A DNA stretch of 64,000 nt from Pseudomonas cavernae (GCF_003595175.1 NZ_CP032419.1:3348001-3412000), one strand, 5' to 3'; shown: positions 53,586 through 63,119, counted from the first letter of the stretch. A program made the numbers and translations. The notes: generated by a model not told the origin, from the letters alone.

Positions 53586-54380
53586 ATGAAAATCCATCAA
53601 CTACGCAACGCCACCATCATCGTGGAATTCGGCCCTAACCGGATTCTCATCGATCCAATGCTGGCGCCACAGAACGCCCTTCCTCCGCTGCGAATATTCG
53701 GCACGAGGCAACGCAACCCCTTGGTCGAATTGCCTGCGTCTACAGCGCCAGCACTTGAGTCCATCACCCACTGCTTGATCACCCATTGCCAGAAAGGCCA
53801 TTTCGATCATCTCGATCGAGCGGCCAAAAGGTGGTTGCGCGACACCCAAGTGCCGGTCATCTGTACGCCGCACGATGCCAGCCATCTGGCCAAGCGCGGG
53901 TTGAATGTTAAACCTCTACCAGAAAACCATGGGCAGCCCAGCCCGTTCCTCGGAGGTCAGATCCGTACGGTCCGCTGTACCCATGGCCGCGGGCTGGTCG
54001 GAAAGCTCATGGAGCACGGTGTTGGCTATTTGATCGAAGCGCCGGGTGAGCCAAGTCTCTATCTGAGTGGCGATACGGTCCTTACGCCCGTCATTCGGGC
54101 GTTCATAGCGAACCATCGTCCACAGATATCTGTGGTACCTGCCGGTGGTGCAAGGTTCGATTTGGGTGGCGACATCATCATGGGCATCGATGACGTAATC
54201 GAGTTCACTCGCTTGGCAGCTAGCAAGGTGGTTGCCAATCATCTCGAAGCGCTCAGCCACTGCCCTGTGACGCGCGCCGCTCTAGCTTGTGCCGCAAAGG
54301 AGGCGGGAGTCGATTCCCAATTGTGCATTCCAAAGGATGGCGAGGTACTGGATTTCCCGGCAGCCATGTCGGCCGGGTGA
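53586..54380 (+). CDS. UlaG-like MBL-fold hydrolase with altered first metal motif
   Basis: A 264-residue metallo-beta-lactamase-fold protein, started at ATG 53586 behind AACGGAGGCTTCGCC. The opening IHQLRNATIIVEFGPNRILI is that of UlaG-like hydrolases. The motif normally HxHxDH reads THCQKGHFDHLD, with extra residues between the first two His, while LSGDTVLTP and VVANHLEALSHCP supply later ligands. Zinc or manganese binding is therefore plausible but not certain. The divergent GlxA regulator suggests substrate-induced expression. The 270 bp after it contain no gene I can identify. Confidence 0.8.
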   Translation: MKIHQLRNATIIVEFGPNRILIDPMLAPQNALPPLRIFGTRQRNPLVELPASTAPALESITHCLITHCQKGHFDHLDRAAKRWLRDTQVPVICTPHDASHLAKRGLNVKPLPENHGQPSPFLGGQIRTVRCTHGRGLVGKLMEHGVGYLIEAPGEPSLYLSGDTVLTPVIRAFIANHRPQISVVPAGGARFDLGGDIIMGIDDVIEFTRLAASKVVANHLEALSHCPVTRAALACAAKEAGVDSQLCIPKDGEVLDFPAAMSAG

Positions 54381-54650
54381 GGCCCTGGCCTTTCTGGAAT
54401 GACCGCACGGGTTGCCCCGCCTCACTGAAACTTCTTTTGCGGATTCGGCGAGTGAGAGGCAGGCTCGCAACCGCCCCCAAGACGGGCCCCTTGGGCCCGC
54501 CTGCATTGCCGGCTGAGATTTCCTGACCACAATATTTTCCGGGCGTTCGGGTCTAACCAGCCTCTTTTAATGCAAAGCTTTCTCATTTATATTCTGCGGC
54601 CTTTTGTGTCCATTACGGCTGTGCCGTAAGGCCAAGTCGTAGGGTCCATC

Positions 54651-55175
54651 TTGCAACTCGATCCGCTCAAGCCATCCCTGCTCGCCGAACTGGTCCGTCA
54701 CTACGACGAACTGGTCGATCAGCTGCGTCGGCGCTTTGGCGATCGCGGCTTCGCCCATGAGGTGGTGCACGATGTCTGCGTGCAACTGCTGGAGGGGCCT
54801 GAGAAGCAGGCGGTGCGCTCGCCGCTGGCGCTGCTGCGCAAGATCGCCCATGACGTCGCCATCAACCGCTACCGCAGCGACACCCGGCGCCAGGCCTGGA
54901 TAGTCTCGTTGCCTGAGCTGCCTGACACGCTCTGCCCGGCGGCGGCGCATGACCGCCAGTACGCCGCTCAGCGTGATCTGGAACGCTTGGTTGAGGCTAT
55001 CGCCGCGCTGCCGAAGCGCTGCCAGCAGGTGTTCGTGATGCACAAGATTCACGAACTGCCGCACGCCGAGGTCGCCGCACGCTTGGGCATTTCCCGCAAA
55101 ACCGTGGAAAAGCATCTGCGCCTGGGCCTGGCGGCGTGCCGGGCCAAGCTCCATTTTGAGGAGGACCGGGAATGA
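54651..55175 (+). CDS. FecI-type ECF sigma factor
   Basis: A 174-residue ECF sigma factor that begins at TTG 54651 if full length. Region 2 includes ELVRHYDELVDQLRRRFGDR and EVVHDVCVQLL; region 4 has LPKRCQQVFVMHKIHELPHA and AARLGISRKTVEKHLRLGL for -35 recognition. It overlaps the FecR-like gene by ATGA and precedes a TonB receptor with an STN domain, forming a cell-surface signalling unit that turns on receptor expression when its iron ligand binds. Upstream there is only a weak Fur-box-like stretch. Confidence 0.88.
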   Translation: MQLDPLKPSLLAELVRHYDELVDQLRRRFGDRGFAHEVVHDVCVQLLEGPEKQAVRSPLALLRKIAHDVAINRYRSDTRRQAWIVSLPELPDTLCPAAAHDRQYAAQRDLERLVEAIAALPKRCQQVFVMHKIHELPHAEVAARLGISRKTVEKHLRLGLAACRAKLHFEEDRE

Positions 55176-56023
55176 CTTCAGGGCCGCGTCACGACGAGCA
55201 ATACGCCCGGGAAGAAGAGGCCCTGGCCCGGCATCGGGAGGAGCTGCGCAAACGCTTTCCCCTCCCCGACCTGCCCAAGCCCGCCCAGCGCGTCCGCCAC
55301 AAGGCTGCGCAGGCCCTGGCGATCCTGGCCTTAGTGGTTGGCGGGCTACTCTGGCTCGACCCGGCTTATCGCCACGAACAACTGACCAGCGCGGTTGGCG
55401 AACGCCGCGAAGTAACCCTCGCGGACGGCAGCCGGGTCACCCTGGATACCGCGACCGATCTGCAGATCAGCTGGCACCTGCGCTCGCGGCAAGTCCGCCT
55501 ACAGCGTGGTCAGGCGCTGTTCGAAGTCAGCCCCGCCCGTTATCGACCCTTTCTGGTTGAGGCCGGCGCAACCCGCGTCCGCGTGGTCGGCACCGTGTTC
55601 GCGGTCAAGAACCTGGGCAGCGACGTGCAGGTCAGCGTCACGCGAGGCAAAGTTTCGGTACGCGGCAGTCAGGACTTCGCCAACGAGATCTTCCTCACCG
55701 GCGGCCAGCAGGTCCTGGCGCATGCCGGCCAACTCGGCGCGCCGACCACGGTCGACGCCAAGACGCAATTGGCCTGGAAGGACGGCAAGCTGATTTTCGC
55801 CCGCACGCCGCTGAAGCAAGCCCTTGGCGAAATCCAGCGCTACCGCCAGGCGCCGCTGCGCTTGATGAATGAGCCATTGGCCGAGGGGCAGTTGGCCGAC
55901 CTGGAGATTTCCGGCGTATTCAACACCGCGCAGACCGACGCGTTCCTCGATCTGTTGCCGAGCATTCTGCCGGTCAAGTTGATCCGCGAGGCGAATGGCG
56001 CGGCGACCATCCAGGCGCGATAA
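55172..56023 (+). CDS. FecR-type anti-sigma/transmembrane sensor
   Basis: A 283-residue inner-membrane regulator. A cytoplasmic N-terminus (EEEALARHREELRKRFPLPD) binds the sigma factor; one helix QALAILALVVGGLLWL crosses the membrane. The periplasmic FecR domain starts RREVTLADGSRVTLDTAT and runs to VSVTRGKVSVRG, and the C-terminal LADLEISGVFNTAQTD segment is STN-like. It passes the receptor signal to the sigma factor encoded just upstream; the two are translationally coupled. Confidence 0.88.
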   Translation: MTSGPRHDEQYAREEEALARHREELRKRFPLPDLPKPAQRVRHKAAQALAILALVVGGLLWLDPAYRHEQLTSAVGERREVTLADGSRVTLDTATDLQISWHLRSRQVRLQRGQALFEVSPARYRPFLVEAGATRVRVVGTVFAVKNLGSDVQVSVTRGKVSVRGSQDFANEIFLTGGQQVLAHAGQLGAPTTVDAKTQLAWKDGKLIFARTPLKQALGEIQRYRQAPLRLMNEPLAEGQLADLEISGVFNTAQTDAFLDLLPSILPVKLIREANGAATIQAR

Positions 56024-56130
56024 GTCGAAAAAGTAGGTTTTCCAAAAAAAGTGCAAATCCCGGGTAGGGTTTTGCGCTCGTCGCAATGGCTACCTCCTTG
56101 AAGACCCATTTTCCCCAAGGAGTAGTTGAA

Positions 56131-58581
56131 GTGAATCACCCTTCCCGTCATGCCCGGCTGCGACTGTCCCTGCTGGCAACCGGCATGCTGCTGGCCTTCT
56201 CGTCCCATGCGCAAACGGACCGGGTGAACCTCGACCTTGCCGCCGAACCACTGGACCAGGCGCTCAACAGCCTGGCGCAACAGTCCGGCGTGCAAATCCT
56301 CTTCGCCAGCCAGATCGCCGCCGGCAAGCAAGCGCCGGCGCTCAAGGGCAGCTTCACCCCGCGTGAGGCGCTGGAGCGCCTGCTGGCGGCCAGCGGCCTG
56401 AGCGTCCAGACGCAAGGCGATGACACGTTTATCGTGATGCAGAACCCACCCGCCACCGCTCAACCCGACTCGGCCGCCGCACCGGACGACGCCATTGAGC
56501 TCGAGGAAGCGCTGGTCAGCGGCGACCGCATCCATAGCGACCTGATGAGCCCGACCCGGCAGATCACCGTAATCGAGCGGGAAGAGCTGAAACAGCTGCG
56601 CCAAGGCTCGGACAATCTGGCCGGCGTGCTCAGCAAGATCGTGCCGGGGATGGCCGATTCCAGCCGCACCATCACCGATTTCGGCCAAACCCTGCGCGGG
56701 CGCAACATGCTGGTGTTGGTCGACGGCGTGCCGCTGAACACCAACCGCGATTCGTCGCGCAATCTGTCCAATATCAATCCGGCCAACATCGAGCGGGTTG
56801 AAGTGTTGCGTGGCAGCAGTGCCATCTATGGCAGCGGCGCGCCCGGTGGCATCGTCTCGATCACCACCCGCCCGGCTGGCGGTGAAACGCGCGTGGAAAC
56901 CAGTGTCATCGGCACCACGCCATTGACCCGGCTCGGCGATGCCGGTCTCGGTGCCGAGCTCAATCAGGCCTTTTCCGGCAGCCAAGGCCAGGTCGATTAC
57001 GAATTCAACCTCGGCGGGCGGCGCATCGGCGCGTCGTACGATGCCCATGGCAATCGCATCGCTCCGGAGCCCAGCCAGGGCGATCTGTTCGACTCGAACA
57101 TCTACAGCGTCGGCGGCAAGTTGGGCTTCCGGATCGATGAATTGCAGCGTCTGCAGTTCTCCGCCAGCCGTTACGATGCCCAGCAGGACACCGATTTTGC
57201 CGCCGACCCGGCGGTGAAGAAGTTCCCCGCAGGCTCGGTTCCAGCCCATGCCCTGAAGGGCCTGCAGCTCGACGAGCAAACCCGCCTGACCAACAACCTC
57301 TATGGCGTGGAATATCGCCATGAGGATCTGTGGGGCAGCGAACTGTCCACCCAGGCCTACTACCGCGACTATTTCACCCGCTTCAGCCCGTTCGATGCGC
57401 GCGCGGTTTCCACCCGCGGCGGCAACGTCGATCAGGTCAGCCAGAACTCCGAGGTCAAAGGCGGCCGCCTGACCATCACCACCCCGTTCGACAGCGAGCG
57501 CAACACCCGCTTGGTCTGGGGCGCGGATTACAACGAGGAGCGCAGCAACATGCCGCTCGATGTGTTCAATCCGGCGATCTACGACGCTAGCGGCACCCTG
57601 GTATACGAGAAGACCGGCTCGCTGACCTACATGCCATGGGTCACCACCAAGACCAGCGGCGCCTTCGGCCAGTTGCAGCACAAGTTCAACGAACAGTGGT
57701 CGGTGGAAGGCGGCATGCGCTACGACTATGCCACCGCCGCGTTCGACGATTTCCAACCGCTATCGCAATCGAAACTAGCCCAGCCGAAAACCGTCCAGGG
57801 CGGCGACGTTGATTACGACGCCACGCTGTACAACATCGGCGTGGTCTACTCGCCGGTTACCGGGCAGGAGCTCTACGCCTCGTTCAGCCAGGGTTTCGAA
57901 CTGCCGGATATCGGCTTGCAGCTGCGTAACGCGACGGCCAGCTTCAACATCGACTCCTCCGATCTCGAGCCGGTCAAGACCGATAACTACGAACTCGGCT
58001 GGCGCGGGACGTTCAGCAACCTGCAAACCTCGCTGGCGGTATTTCAGTCACGCTCCAAACTCGGCGCCGTGCAGAGCTTCAACAATGGTTTGATCCTGAC
58101 GCGCACCGAAGAACGCATCCATGGCGTGGAAGGCCAACTGGATTACTTCAGCGATGATTCGGTCTGGGGCACCGGCGCTACCTTCACCTGGATCAAAGGC
58201 CGGGAGAAGCCGCAAACCAGCAATGACTTCCAGGACATGACCGGCTATCGCATTCCGCCGCTGAAACTGACCGCCTACGTTTCCTACAGCCCGATCGCGG
58301 AATGGAACAACCGCCTGCAAGCCACCTACTTCGGCAACGAGGACTATCGCCTGGACGGCAAGACCAGCTTCGGCCGTCGCGAGGTCAGCACCTACACCAC
58401 CGTCGACCTGATCAGCCGCTACGAGCTGGACGGGCAGAACAGCGTCACCGTCGGCATCCAGAACCTGTTCAACCGCTACTACTACCCGCAGTACAGCCAG
58501 CTACTGCGCAGCAGCGACAACACCAGCCACCTGCCGGCAGCGGGCACGGTGCTCAGCGTGGGTTACAACCACGACTGGTAA
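56131..58581 (+). CDS. TonB-dependent siderophore receptor with signalling STN domain
   Basis: An 816-residue outer-membrane receptor, started at GTG 56131 behind CCAAGGAGTAGTTGAA. After a signal peptide, the STN domain runs LAAEPLDQALNSLAQQSGVQ to GDDTFIVM, then a TonB box in ELEEALVSGDRI, the plug (LRGRNMLVLVDGVPLN) and a 22-strand barrel ending VLSVGYNHDW. In the barrel, ASFSQGFELPDIGLQL occupies the place where heme receptors carry FRAP, and no NPNL is seen, so a ferric siderophore is likelier than heme. A terminator follows. Confidence 0.9.
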   Translation: MNHPSRHARLRLSLLATGMLLAFSSHAQTDRVNLDLAAEPLDQALNSLAQQSGVQILFASQIAAGKQAPALKGSFTPREALERLLAASGLSVQTQGDDTFIVMQNPPATAQPDSAAAPDDAIELEEALVSGDRIHSDLMSPTRQITVIEREELKQLRQGSDNLAGVLSKIVPGMADSSRTITDFGQTLRGRNMLVLVDGVPLNTNRDSSRNLSNINPANIERVEVLRGSSAIYGSGAPGGIVSITTRPAGGETRVETSVIGTTPLTRLGDAGLGAELNQAFSGSQGQVDYEFNLGGRRIGASYDAHGNRIAPEPSQGDLFDSNIYSVGGKLGFRIDELQRLQFSASRYDAQQDTDFAADPAVKKFPAGSVPAHALKGLQLDEQTRLTNNLYGVEYRHEDLWGSELSTQAYYRDYFTRFSPFDARAVSTRGGNVDQVSQNSEVKGGRLTITTPFDSERNTRLVWGADYNEERSNMPLDVFNPAIYDASGTLVYEKTGSLTYMPWVTTKTSGAFGQLQHKFNEQWSVEGGMRYDYATAAFDDFQPLSQSKLAQPKTVQGGDVDYDATLYNIGVVYSPVTGQELYASFSQGFELPDIGLQLRNATASFNIDSSDLEPVKTDNYELGWRGTFSNLQTSLAVFQSRSKLGAVQSFNNGLILTRTEERIHGVEGQLDYFSDDSVWGTGATFTWIKGREKPQTSNDFQDMTGYRIPPLKLTAYVSYSPIAEWNNRLQATYFGNEDYRLDGKTSFGRREVSTYTTVDLISRYELDGQNSVTVGIQNLFNRYYYPQYSQLLRSSDNTSHLPAAGTVLSVGYNHDW

Positions 58582-58598
58582 ACAGCGCAGCCATGCCA

Positions 58599-58624
58599 AC
58601 GGGCCCCGCGGGGCCCGTTTTTAT
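58599..58624 (+). terminator. Rho-independent terminator of the iron-receptor operon
   Basis: ACGGGCCCC-GC-GGGGCCCGT is a GC-rich stem followed by TTTTA, 18 bp after the receptor stop codon. Confidence 0.85.
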
Positions 58625-58654
58625 TTCGCTGTCTAGGTGCTGAGAAATAGAGCG

Positions 58655-59188
58655 TTACCGCCAGTGCCGCTGCTCGTGCTGGATGATCTTGTGCTTGCGG
58701 CCGACCCCGAACGTCCAGCCGATGCCGAGCGCCAGCAGCTCCACCAGCCAGGCCAGCAGCAACGCACAGCCGAGGCCCCAGGCGATCGCCTGCGGCTGCA
58801 GGAGGATCTGGTAGTTGTAGCCCTGCCAGGTCTCAGTCAGCAGCTGGCGATCCGCCGTCACTGCCACATGCCAGGCCCGCGCATACCAGGGGCCCTGCAT
58901 GGCCGACCATTCGCCCTCGAGCTGGGCGAAGCGCTCGACCAATTGGGCAACGCTCTGCGCGTCGCTTTGCATCACCGGATCGTCGCTGGCGCGGTAATGC
59001 GCCACCAGCGCATGCAGGTCGCCCTGGAAGAAGCGCTGCGCGGTTTCGCGGAAGCCTTGCAGGCTCCGCTCCGACTCCAGTCGATGGGCCTCGACGCGCT
59101 GGCCATAGTCGTTGATGAACCCCGGCACCTGCACGCCGACCAGCAGGCCCAAGGCGAACAGCACCAGACGCAGATAACTTCGCAGCAT
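58655..59188 (-). CDS. DUF2937-family membrane protein
   Basis: A 177-residue inner-membrane protein, ATG 59188 (second of two adjacent ATGs) behind CGGGAGAA. One N-terminal helix (SYLRLVLFALGLLVGVQVPGF), a periplasmic helical segment rich in charged residues (about 25-110) and two C-terminal hydrophobic stretches (QPQAIAWGLGCALLLAWLVE and following) match DUF2937. Its function is unknown. It lies at the head of a conserved Pseudomonas block with the amidotransferase and HIT genes. Confidence 0.8.
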   Translation of the reverse strand: MLRSYLRLVLFALGLLVGVQVPGFINDYGQRVEAHRLESERSLQGFRETAQRFFQGDLHALVAHYRASDDPVMQSDAQSVAQLVERFAQLEGEWSAMQGPWYARAWHVAVTADRQLLTETWQGYNYQILLQPQAIAWGLGCALLLAWLVELLALGIGWTFGVGRKHKIIQHEQRHWR

Positions 59189-59232
59189 CATTTCTCCCGT
59201 CGCCCGGCACCACTCCGGGCTTGTCCGTCCAT

Positions 59233-60006
59233 TCAGGTCCGTCCCTGCGCCACGCACTCGCCGCGCCGCCACAGACTCCATTCGCCCGGCTGGTAGATCG
59301 TCCAGCTCTCGTTGGCGGTCAGCGGCTCGGTGGCGAGCACGGTCACCACATCGTTGGGCGTGGTTTCCGCCTGGAAATCGACGATCACCTCGACATCCTT
59401 CAGGCGCGCCGGGCCGAACGGCGCGCGACGGGTGATCTGCGCCAGCTTGCTCGAGCAGAAGGCGAACAACCAGTCGCCGTTGCTGAGCAGGCAATTGAAT
59501 ACACCTGCGCTGCGGTAGTCGGCGCTGGCCCCGACCAGGATCGGCAGCAGGCTTTCCACCGCCACCGGCTCGGGAAAAGCCGCGCGCACCCGGTTGAGCA
59601 GGTCGCAGAACGCCGCCTCGCTGTCGGTGTCACCCACCGGCCGATAGAACCCCGGCGCCGGCTGGAAATCCGCCAGCTGGCCGTTGTGCGCGAAACACCA
59701 GTTGCGCCCCCAGAGTTCGCGCACGAACGGATGGGTATTGGCCAGGCAGACGCGGCCGACATTGGCCTGGCGGATATGGCCGATCACCGTTTCGCTCTTG
59801 ATCGGATAGCGCTGCACCAGCTTGGCCACCTCCGACTCGACGCTCGCCGCCGGCTCCTGGAACAGGCGCAGGCCACGCCCTTCGTAGAAGGCGATGCCCC
59901 AACCATCGCGGTGCGGCCCGGTGCCGCCGCCGCGCTGCATCAGGCCGGTGAAGCTGAAGACGATATCGGTCGGCACATTGGCGCTCATGCCCAACAATTC
60001 GCACAT
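59233..60006 (-). CDS. Class II glutamine amidotransferase (YafJ-like)
   Basis: A 257-residue Ntn-hydrolase-type amidotransferase. The nucleophile Cys is residue 2 (MCELLGMSANVPTDIVFSF), and RGGGTGPHRDGWGIAFYEG, THPFVRELWG and CFAHNGQLADF line the active site. Family members hydrolyse glutamine or cleave related amides in the cytoplasm; no synthase domain is present. The HIT-family gene ends four bases before its start, so the two are one transcript. Confidence 0.88.
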   Translation of the reverse strand: MCELLGMSANVPTDIVFSFTGLMQRGGGTGPHRDGWGIAFYEGRGLRLFQEPAASVESEVAKLVQRYPIKSETVIGHIRQANVGRVCLANTHPFVRELWGRNWCFAHNGQLADFQPAPGFYRPVGDTDSEAAFCDLLNRVRAAFPEPVAVESLLPILVGASADYRSAGVFNCLLSNGDWLFAFCSSKLAQITRRAPFGPARLKDVEVIVDFQAETTPNDVVTVLATEPLTANESWTIYQPGEWSLWRRGECVAQGRT

Positions 60007-60009
60007 GGC

Positions 60010-60456
60010 TCAGAGTTCTCGCTGCAAAGCGTGGCGTAACAGCTCGGCTTCCCGCGTCAGGCGCGCCTGCAGGGCCTGACGACCGAACGGCAGGAAACGG
60101 CTCACGATGCGCCAGGCCAGCGCCGGCAAATCCCCCGGCCGGCGTGGGATCAGGTGCAGATGCAGGTGCGGCACATGCTGATTGGCCACCGGGCCGTCAT
60201 TGATCAGCAGGTTGATGCCGCGGGCACCATAACCGCAAGCCCGCAGCGTGCGGCTCAGGCGCTCGGCCAGGGCCAGCAGGCGCTCGCGGGCGGCGGCGGA
60301 CAGGTCACTGAGAAACGGCGCATGCTCACGGCTGATCACCAGCACATGGGCCGGGCGCAGCGGATAGATATCGAGGATGACCTGAAAATGCTCATCTTCG
60401 TACAACCGATGAGCCGGCAGCTGACCGCTGCCGATGGCGCAAAACACGCAGTTCAT
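60010..60456 (-). CDS. HIT-family nucleotide-binding protein
   Basis: A 148-residue histidine-triad protein. The catalytic triad is HVPHLHLHLIPR near residue 115, and an N-terminal CVFC pair may bind zinc. INLLINDGPVANQ before the triad is the substrate loop. HIT hydrolases act on nucleoside phosphoramidates or dinucleotides. A C-terminal extension of about 25 residues (FLPFGRQALQARLTREAELL) is typical of some Pseudomonas members. It is followed by the amidotransferase gene after three bases. Confidence 0.88.
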   Translation of the reverse strand: MNCVFCAIGSGQLPAHRLYEDEHFQVILDIYPLRPAHVLVISREHAPFLSDLSAAARERLLALAERLSRTLRACGYGARGINLLINDGPVANQHVPHLHLHLIPRRPGDLPALAWRIVSRFLPFGRQALQARLTREAELLRHALQREL

Positions 60457-60513
60457 GGAGGGTTCCTTGAGCGGGATGGTCCATGCTGCAGGGCCGCCCC
60501 TCAGGGTGCAAGC

Positions 60514-60993
60514 CTACAACCGCGGTTCGATGCGCAAGCGCCGCTCGCCGTTGCTGTCCAGGCGGGTGTCGGCCTGCGGCGCCGCTTCGCGCGTCTGCAC
60601 TTCGCGCAGAGTCGGTTCGTCTGCGGCCGGCGGCGCCGTCTTGGCGGCCTGGCGCTCCTTCCACCAACGCTCCACTGGCCAACGCAGGGCGACGAACAGC
60701 AGATAGACGGTGAAGGCGAGCATGCCGTACATGGCCAGGTCGGCCACCGCATGCCAGGCGTTGTTGCCGACCTTGAACAGCAGATCGAGGGCGGTCACCG
60801 CGATGGACGGGGCGAACAGCTCCTTGCCTGGGTCGACAATGGTCGGCGAGAACAGCAGCACCGCCACCAGCAGGCGCAGCGGCTCACGCAGATAGCGCCA
60901 CATCCAGCCCGTCAGACGGCACCACACCAATAGACAGCCGAGCGCGGCGATGGCATAGCCGCCCCAGGCAAGCAGATAGTCGTTCTCGGTCAT
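60514..60993 (-). CDS. Conserved membrane protein, unknown function
   Basis: A 159-residue protein from ATG 60993. Four hydrophobic segments are visible: AWGGYAIAALGCLLVW, LRLLVAVLLFSP, the AVTALDLLF stretch and MYGMLAFTVYLLFVALRWP. A soluble basic tail with a Pro/Ala linker (about residues 115-159) ends RRLRIEPRL. I do not recognise a family. The gene is part of the block next to the HIT and oligopeptidase genes, and diverges from the latter across 95 bp. Confidence 0.7.
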   Translation of the reverse strand: MTENDYLLAWGGYAIAALGCLLVWCRLTGWMWRYLREPLRLLVAVLLFSPTIVDPGKELFAPSIAVTALDLLFKVGNNAWHAVADLAMYGMLAFTVYLLFVALRWPVERWWKERQAAKTAPPAADEPTLREVQTREAAPQADTRLDSNGERRLRIEPRL

Positions 60994-61088
60994 GGCTGTC
61001 CATGGCTGGGCTGGCAAAAGGGCGCTTATCATAACGGCTTTTCGCCGCCCCGGCGCCCCTGCCGTCCGCCGCAGCCAAGGAGCAACCC

Positions 61089-63119
61089 ATGTCGCAAGCC
61101 CCCATCGCCCGTCTCGAGCCAGGTGCCGATCCCTACCGTTGGCTGGAAAACCGCGACGCGCCGGAAGTGCTCGACTACCTCAAGGCCGAGAACGCCTACC
61201 TCGATGCCGAACTGGCCGAGCAAGCCGAGCTGCGCGAGACGCTGTACCAGGAAATCAAGGCGCGCATCCGCGAGACCGACCTGTCGCTGCCGACGCCCTG
61301 GGGCCCGTGGCTGTACTACACGCGCACCGTCGCCGGCGACGAATACCCGCGGCACTACCGCTGCCCGCGCCCGGCGGACGACTCCCTGAGCGTGGATGAG
61401 AGCGCCGAACAGCTGCTGCTCGACCCCAATGCCCTGGCCAAGGGCGGCTATCTGGCCCTCGGCGCCTTCAGCATCAGCCAGGACCACGGCAAGCTGGCCT
61501 ACAGCCTGGACACCAGCGGCGACGAGACCTACCAGCTGTTCGTCAAGGACCTGGCCAGCGGCGCCATCACCGCCCTGCCCTTCGCCGACTGCGACGGCAG
61601 CCTGACCTGGGCCAACGACAGCCAGACCCTGTTCTTCGGCGAACTGGACGACACCCACCGGCCGCACAAGCTGTATCGCCACCGCCTGGGCACGGCGACG
61701 GCCGAGCAAGTGTTCCACGAGGACGACGGCCGCTTCTTCCTCAACTGCTACCGCTCCAGCTCCGAGCGCCAGCTGATCCTGCTGCTCAACAGCAAGACCA
61801 CCAGCGAGGTCTGGGTGCTGGATGCCGACCAGCCCGCGGGCGCCTTCCAGTGCCTGGCAACCCGCGAGGAAGGCCACGAGTACTACGCCGACCACGGCCA
61901 GCTGGACGGCGCCTGGGCCTGGCTGGTCCGCAGCAATCAGAGCGGCATCAACTTCGCCCTCTATCAGGCTGCCGACAGCGCGCCGCAGCGCCCGCACTGG
62001 CAGGAACTGATCGCCCACGACCCGGCGCTGATGCTCGAAGGCGTCAGCCTCAACCAGCAGGCCATTGTCCTCAGCTTGCGCGAAGGGGGCCTGCCGATCG
62101 TCGAAGTGCGCGCCCAGGGCCAGGCGCCGGCCCGCGTGCAACTGCCGGATGCGGCCTACAGCCTGTACGTGCAGGACAATCTGGAGTTCCACAGCCCGGT
62201 GATCCGCCTGCGCTACGAGGCGCTCAACCGCCCGGCGCAGATCCGCCAGCTGGACCTCGCCAGCGGCGCGCAGAAGGTATTGAAGGAAACCCCGGTGGAA
62301 GGCCCGTTCGACGCCGACGCCTACGAGAGCCGGCGCCTGTGGGCGACCGCCGTGGACGGTACGCAGGTGCCGATCAGCCTGGTCGGCCGCCGCGAGGTGC
62401 TCGCCGCCGGCCAGCCGGCGCCGCTCTATCTCTATGGCTACGGCGCCTATGGCGAGAGCCTCGACCCCTGGTTCTCGCACGCGCGCCTGAGCCTGTTGGA
62501 GCGCGGCTTCGTCTTCGCCATCGCCCATGTGCGCGGCGGCGGCGAGTTGGGCGAAGCCTGGTACCGTGCCGGCAAGCTGGCCTACAAGCAGAACAGCTTC
62601 AACGACTTCATCGCCTGCGCCGAGCACCTGATCGCCGACGGCTACACCACGGCCGGCCAATTAGCCATCAGCGGCGGCAGCGCCGGCGGCCTGCTGATCG
62701 GCGCGGTGCTCAACCAGCGCCCGGAGCTGTTCGCCGCGGCCATCGCCGAGGTGCCCTTCGTCGACGTGCTCAACACCATGCAGAATCCCGAGCTGCCGCT
62801 GACCGTCACCGAATACGACGAATGGGGTGACCCCAGCGATCCGGCGGTGCATGCCCGTATCCACAGCTACGCGCCCTACGAAAACGTCCGCGCCCAGTGC
62901 TACCCGGCGCTGCTCGCGGTGGCCGGCTACAACGACAGCCGCGTGCAGTACTGGGAAGCGGCGAAATGGGTGGCCAAGCTGCGCGCGACCAAGACCGACA
63001 GCAACCTGCTGCTGCTCAAGACCGACCTCGGTGCCGGCCACGGCGGCATGAGCGGGCGTTATCAGGCGCTCAAGGATGTGGCGCTGGAATACGCCTTCCT
63101 GCTCAAGGTGTTGGGCTGA
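61089..63119 (+). CDS. Oligopeptidase B (S9 family)
   Basis: A 676-residue prolyl-oligopeptidase-family serine peptidase of the PtrB type. A seven-bladed propeller (about residues 70-400) precedes the alpha/beta hydrolase domain. The nucleophile is S531 in AISGGSAGGLLIGAV, the Asp is in VAGYNDSRVQYWEAAKW and the His in GAGHGGMSGRYQALKD. The N-terminus, DPYRWLENRDAPEVLDYLKA, is typical. It cleaves after Arg or Lys in short peptides in the cytoplasm or periplasm. Start ATG follows AAGGAGCAACCC. Confidence 0.93.
   Translation: MSQAPIARLEPGADPYRWLENRDAPEVLDYLKAENAYLDAELAEQAELRETLYQEIKARIRETDLSLPTPWGPWLYYTRTVAGDEYPRHYRCPRPADDSLSVDESAEQLLLDPNALAKGGYLALGAFSISQDHGKLAYSLDTSGDETYQLFVKDLASGAITALPFADCDGSLTWANDSQTLFFGELDDTHRPHKLYRHRLGTATAEQVFHEDDGRFFLNCYRSSSERQLILLLNSKTTSEVWVLDADQPAGAFQCLATREEGHEYYADHGQLDGAWAWLVRSNQSGINFALYQAADSAPQRPHWQELIAHDPALMLEGVSLNQQAIVLSLREGGLPIVEVRAQGQAPARVQLPDAAYSLYVQDNLEFHSPVIRLRYEALNRPAQIRQLDLASGAQKVLKETPVEGPFDADAYESRRLWATAVDGTQVPISLVGRREVLAAGQPAPLYLYGYGAYGESLDPWFSHARLSLLERGFVFAIAHVRGGGELGEAWYRAGKLAYKQNSFNDFIACAEHLIADGYTTAGQLAISGGSAGGLLIGAVLNQRPELFAAAIAEVPFVDVLNTMQNPELPLTVTEYDEWGDPSDPAVHARIHSYAPYENVRAQCYPALLAVAGYNDSRVQYWEAAKWVAKLRATKTDSNLLLLKTDLGAGHGGMSGRYQALKDVALEYAFLLKVLG

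Noticed and set aside
54566..54596. Fur box upstream of the ECF sigma gene
   Set aside because: AATGCAAAGCTTTCTCATTTAT resembles part of a Fur site but too few dyad positions match to list it. A position-weight scan would decide.
55840..57756. 638-codon minus-strand frame across the FecR and receptor genes
   Set aside because: Antisense to two well-supported genes with no motif of its own.
61029..62660. 543-codon minus-strand frame within oligopeptidase B
   Set aside because: Shadow of a complete S9 peptidase with all catalytic residues on the plus strand.
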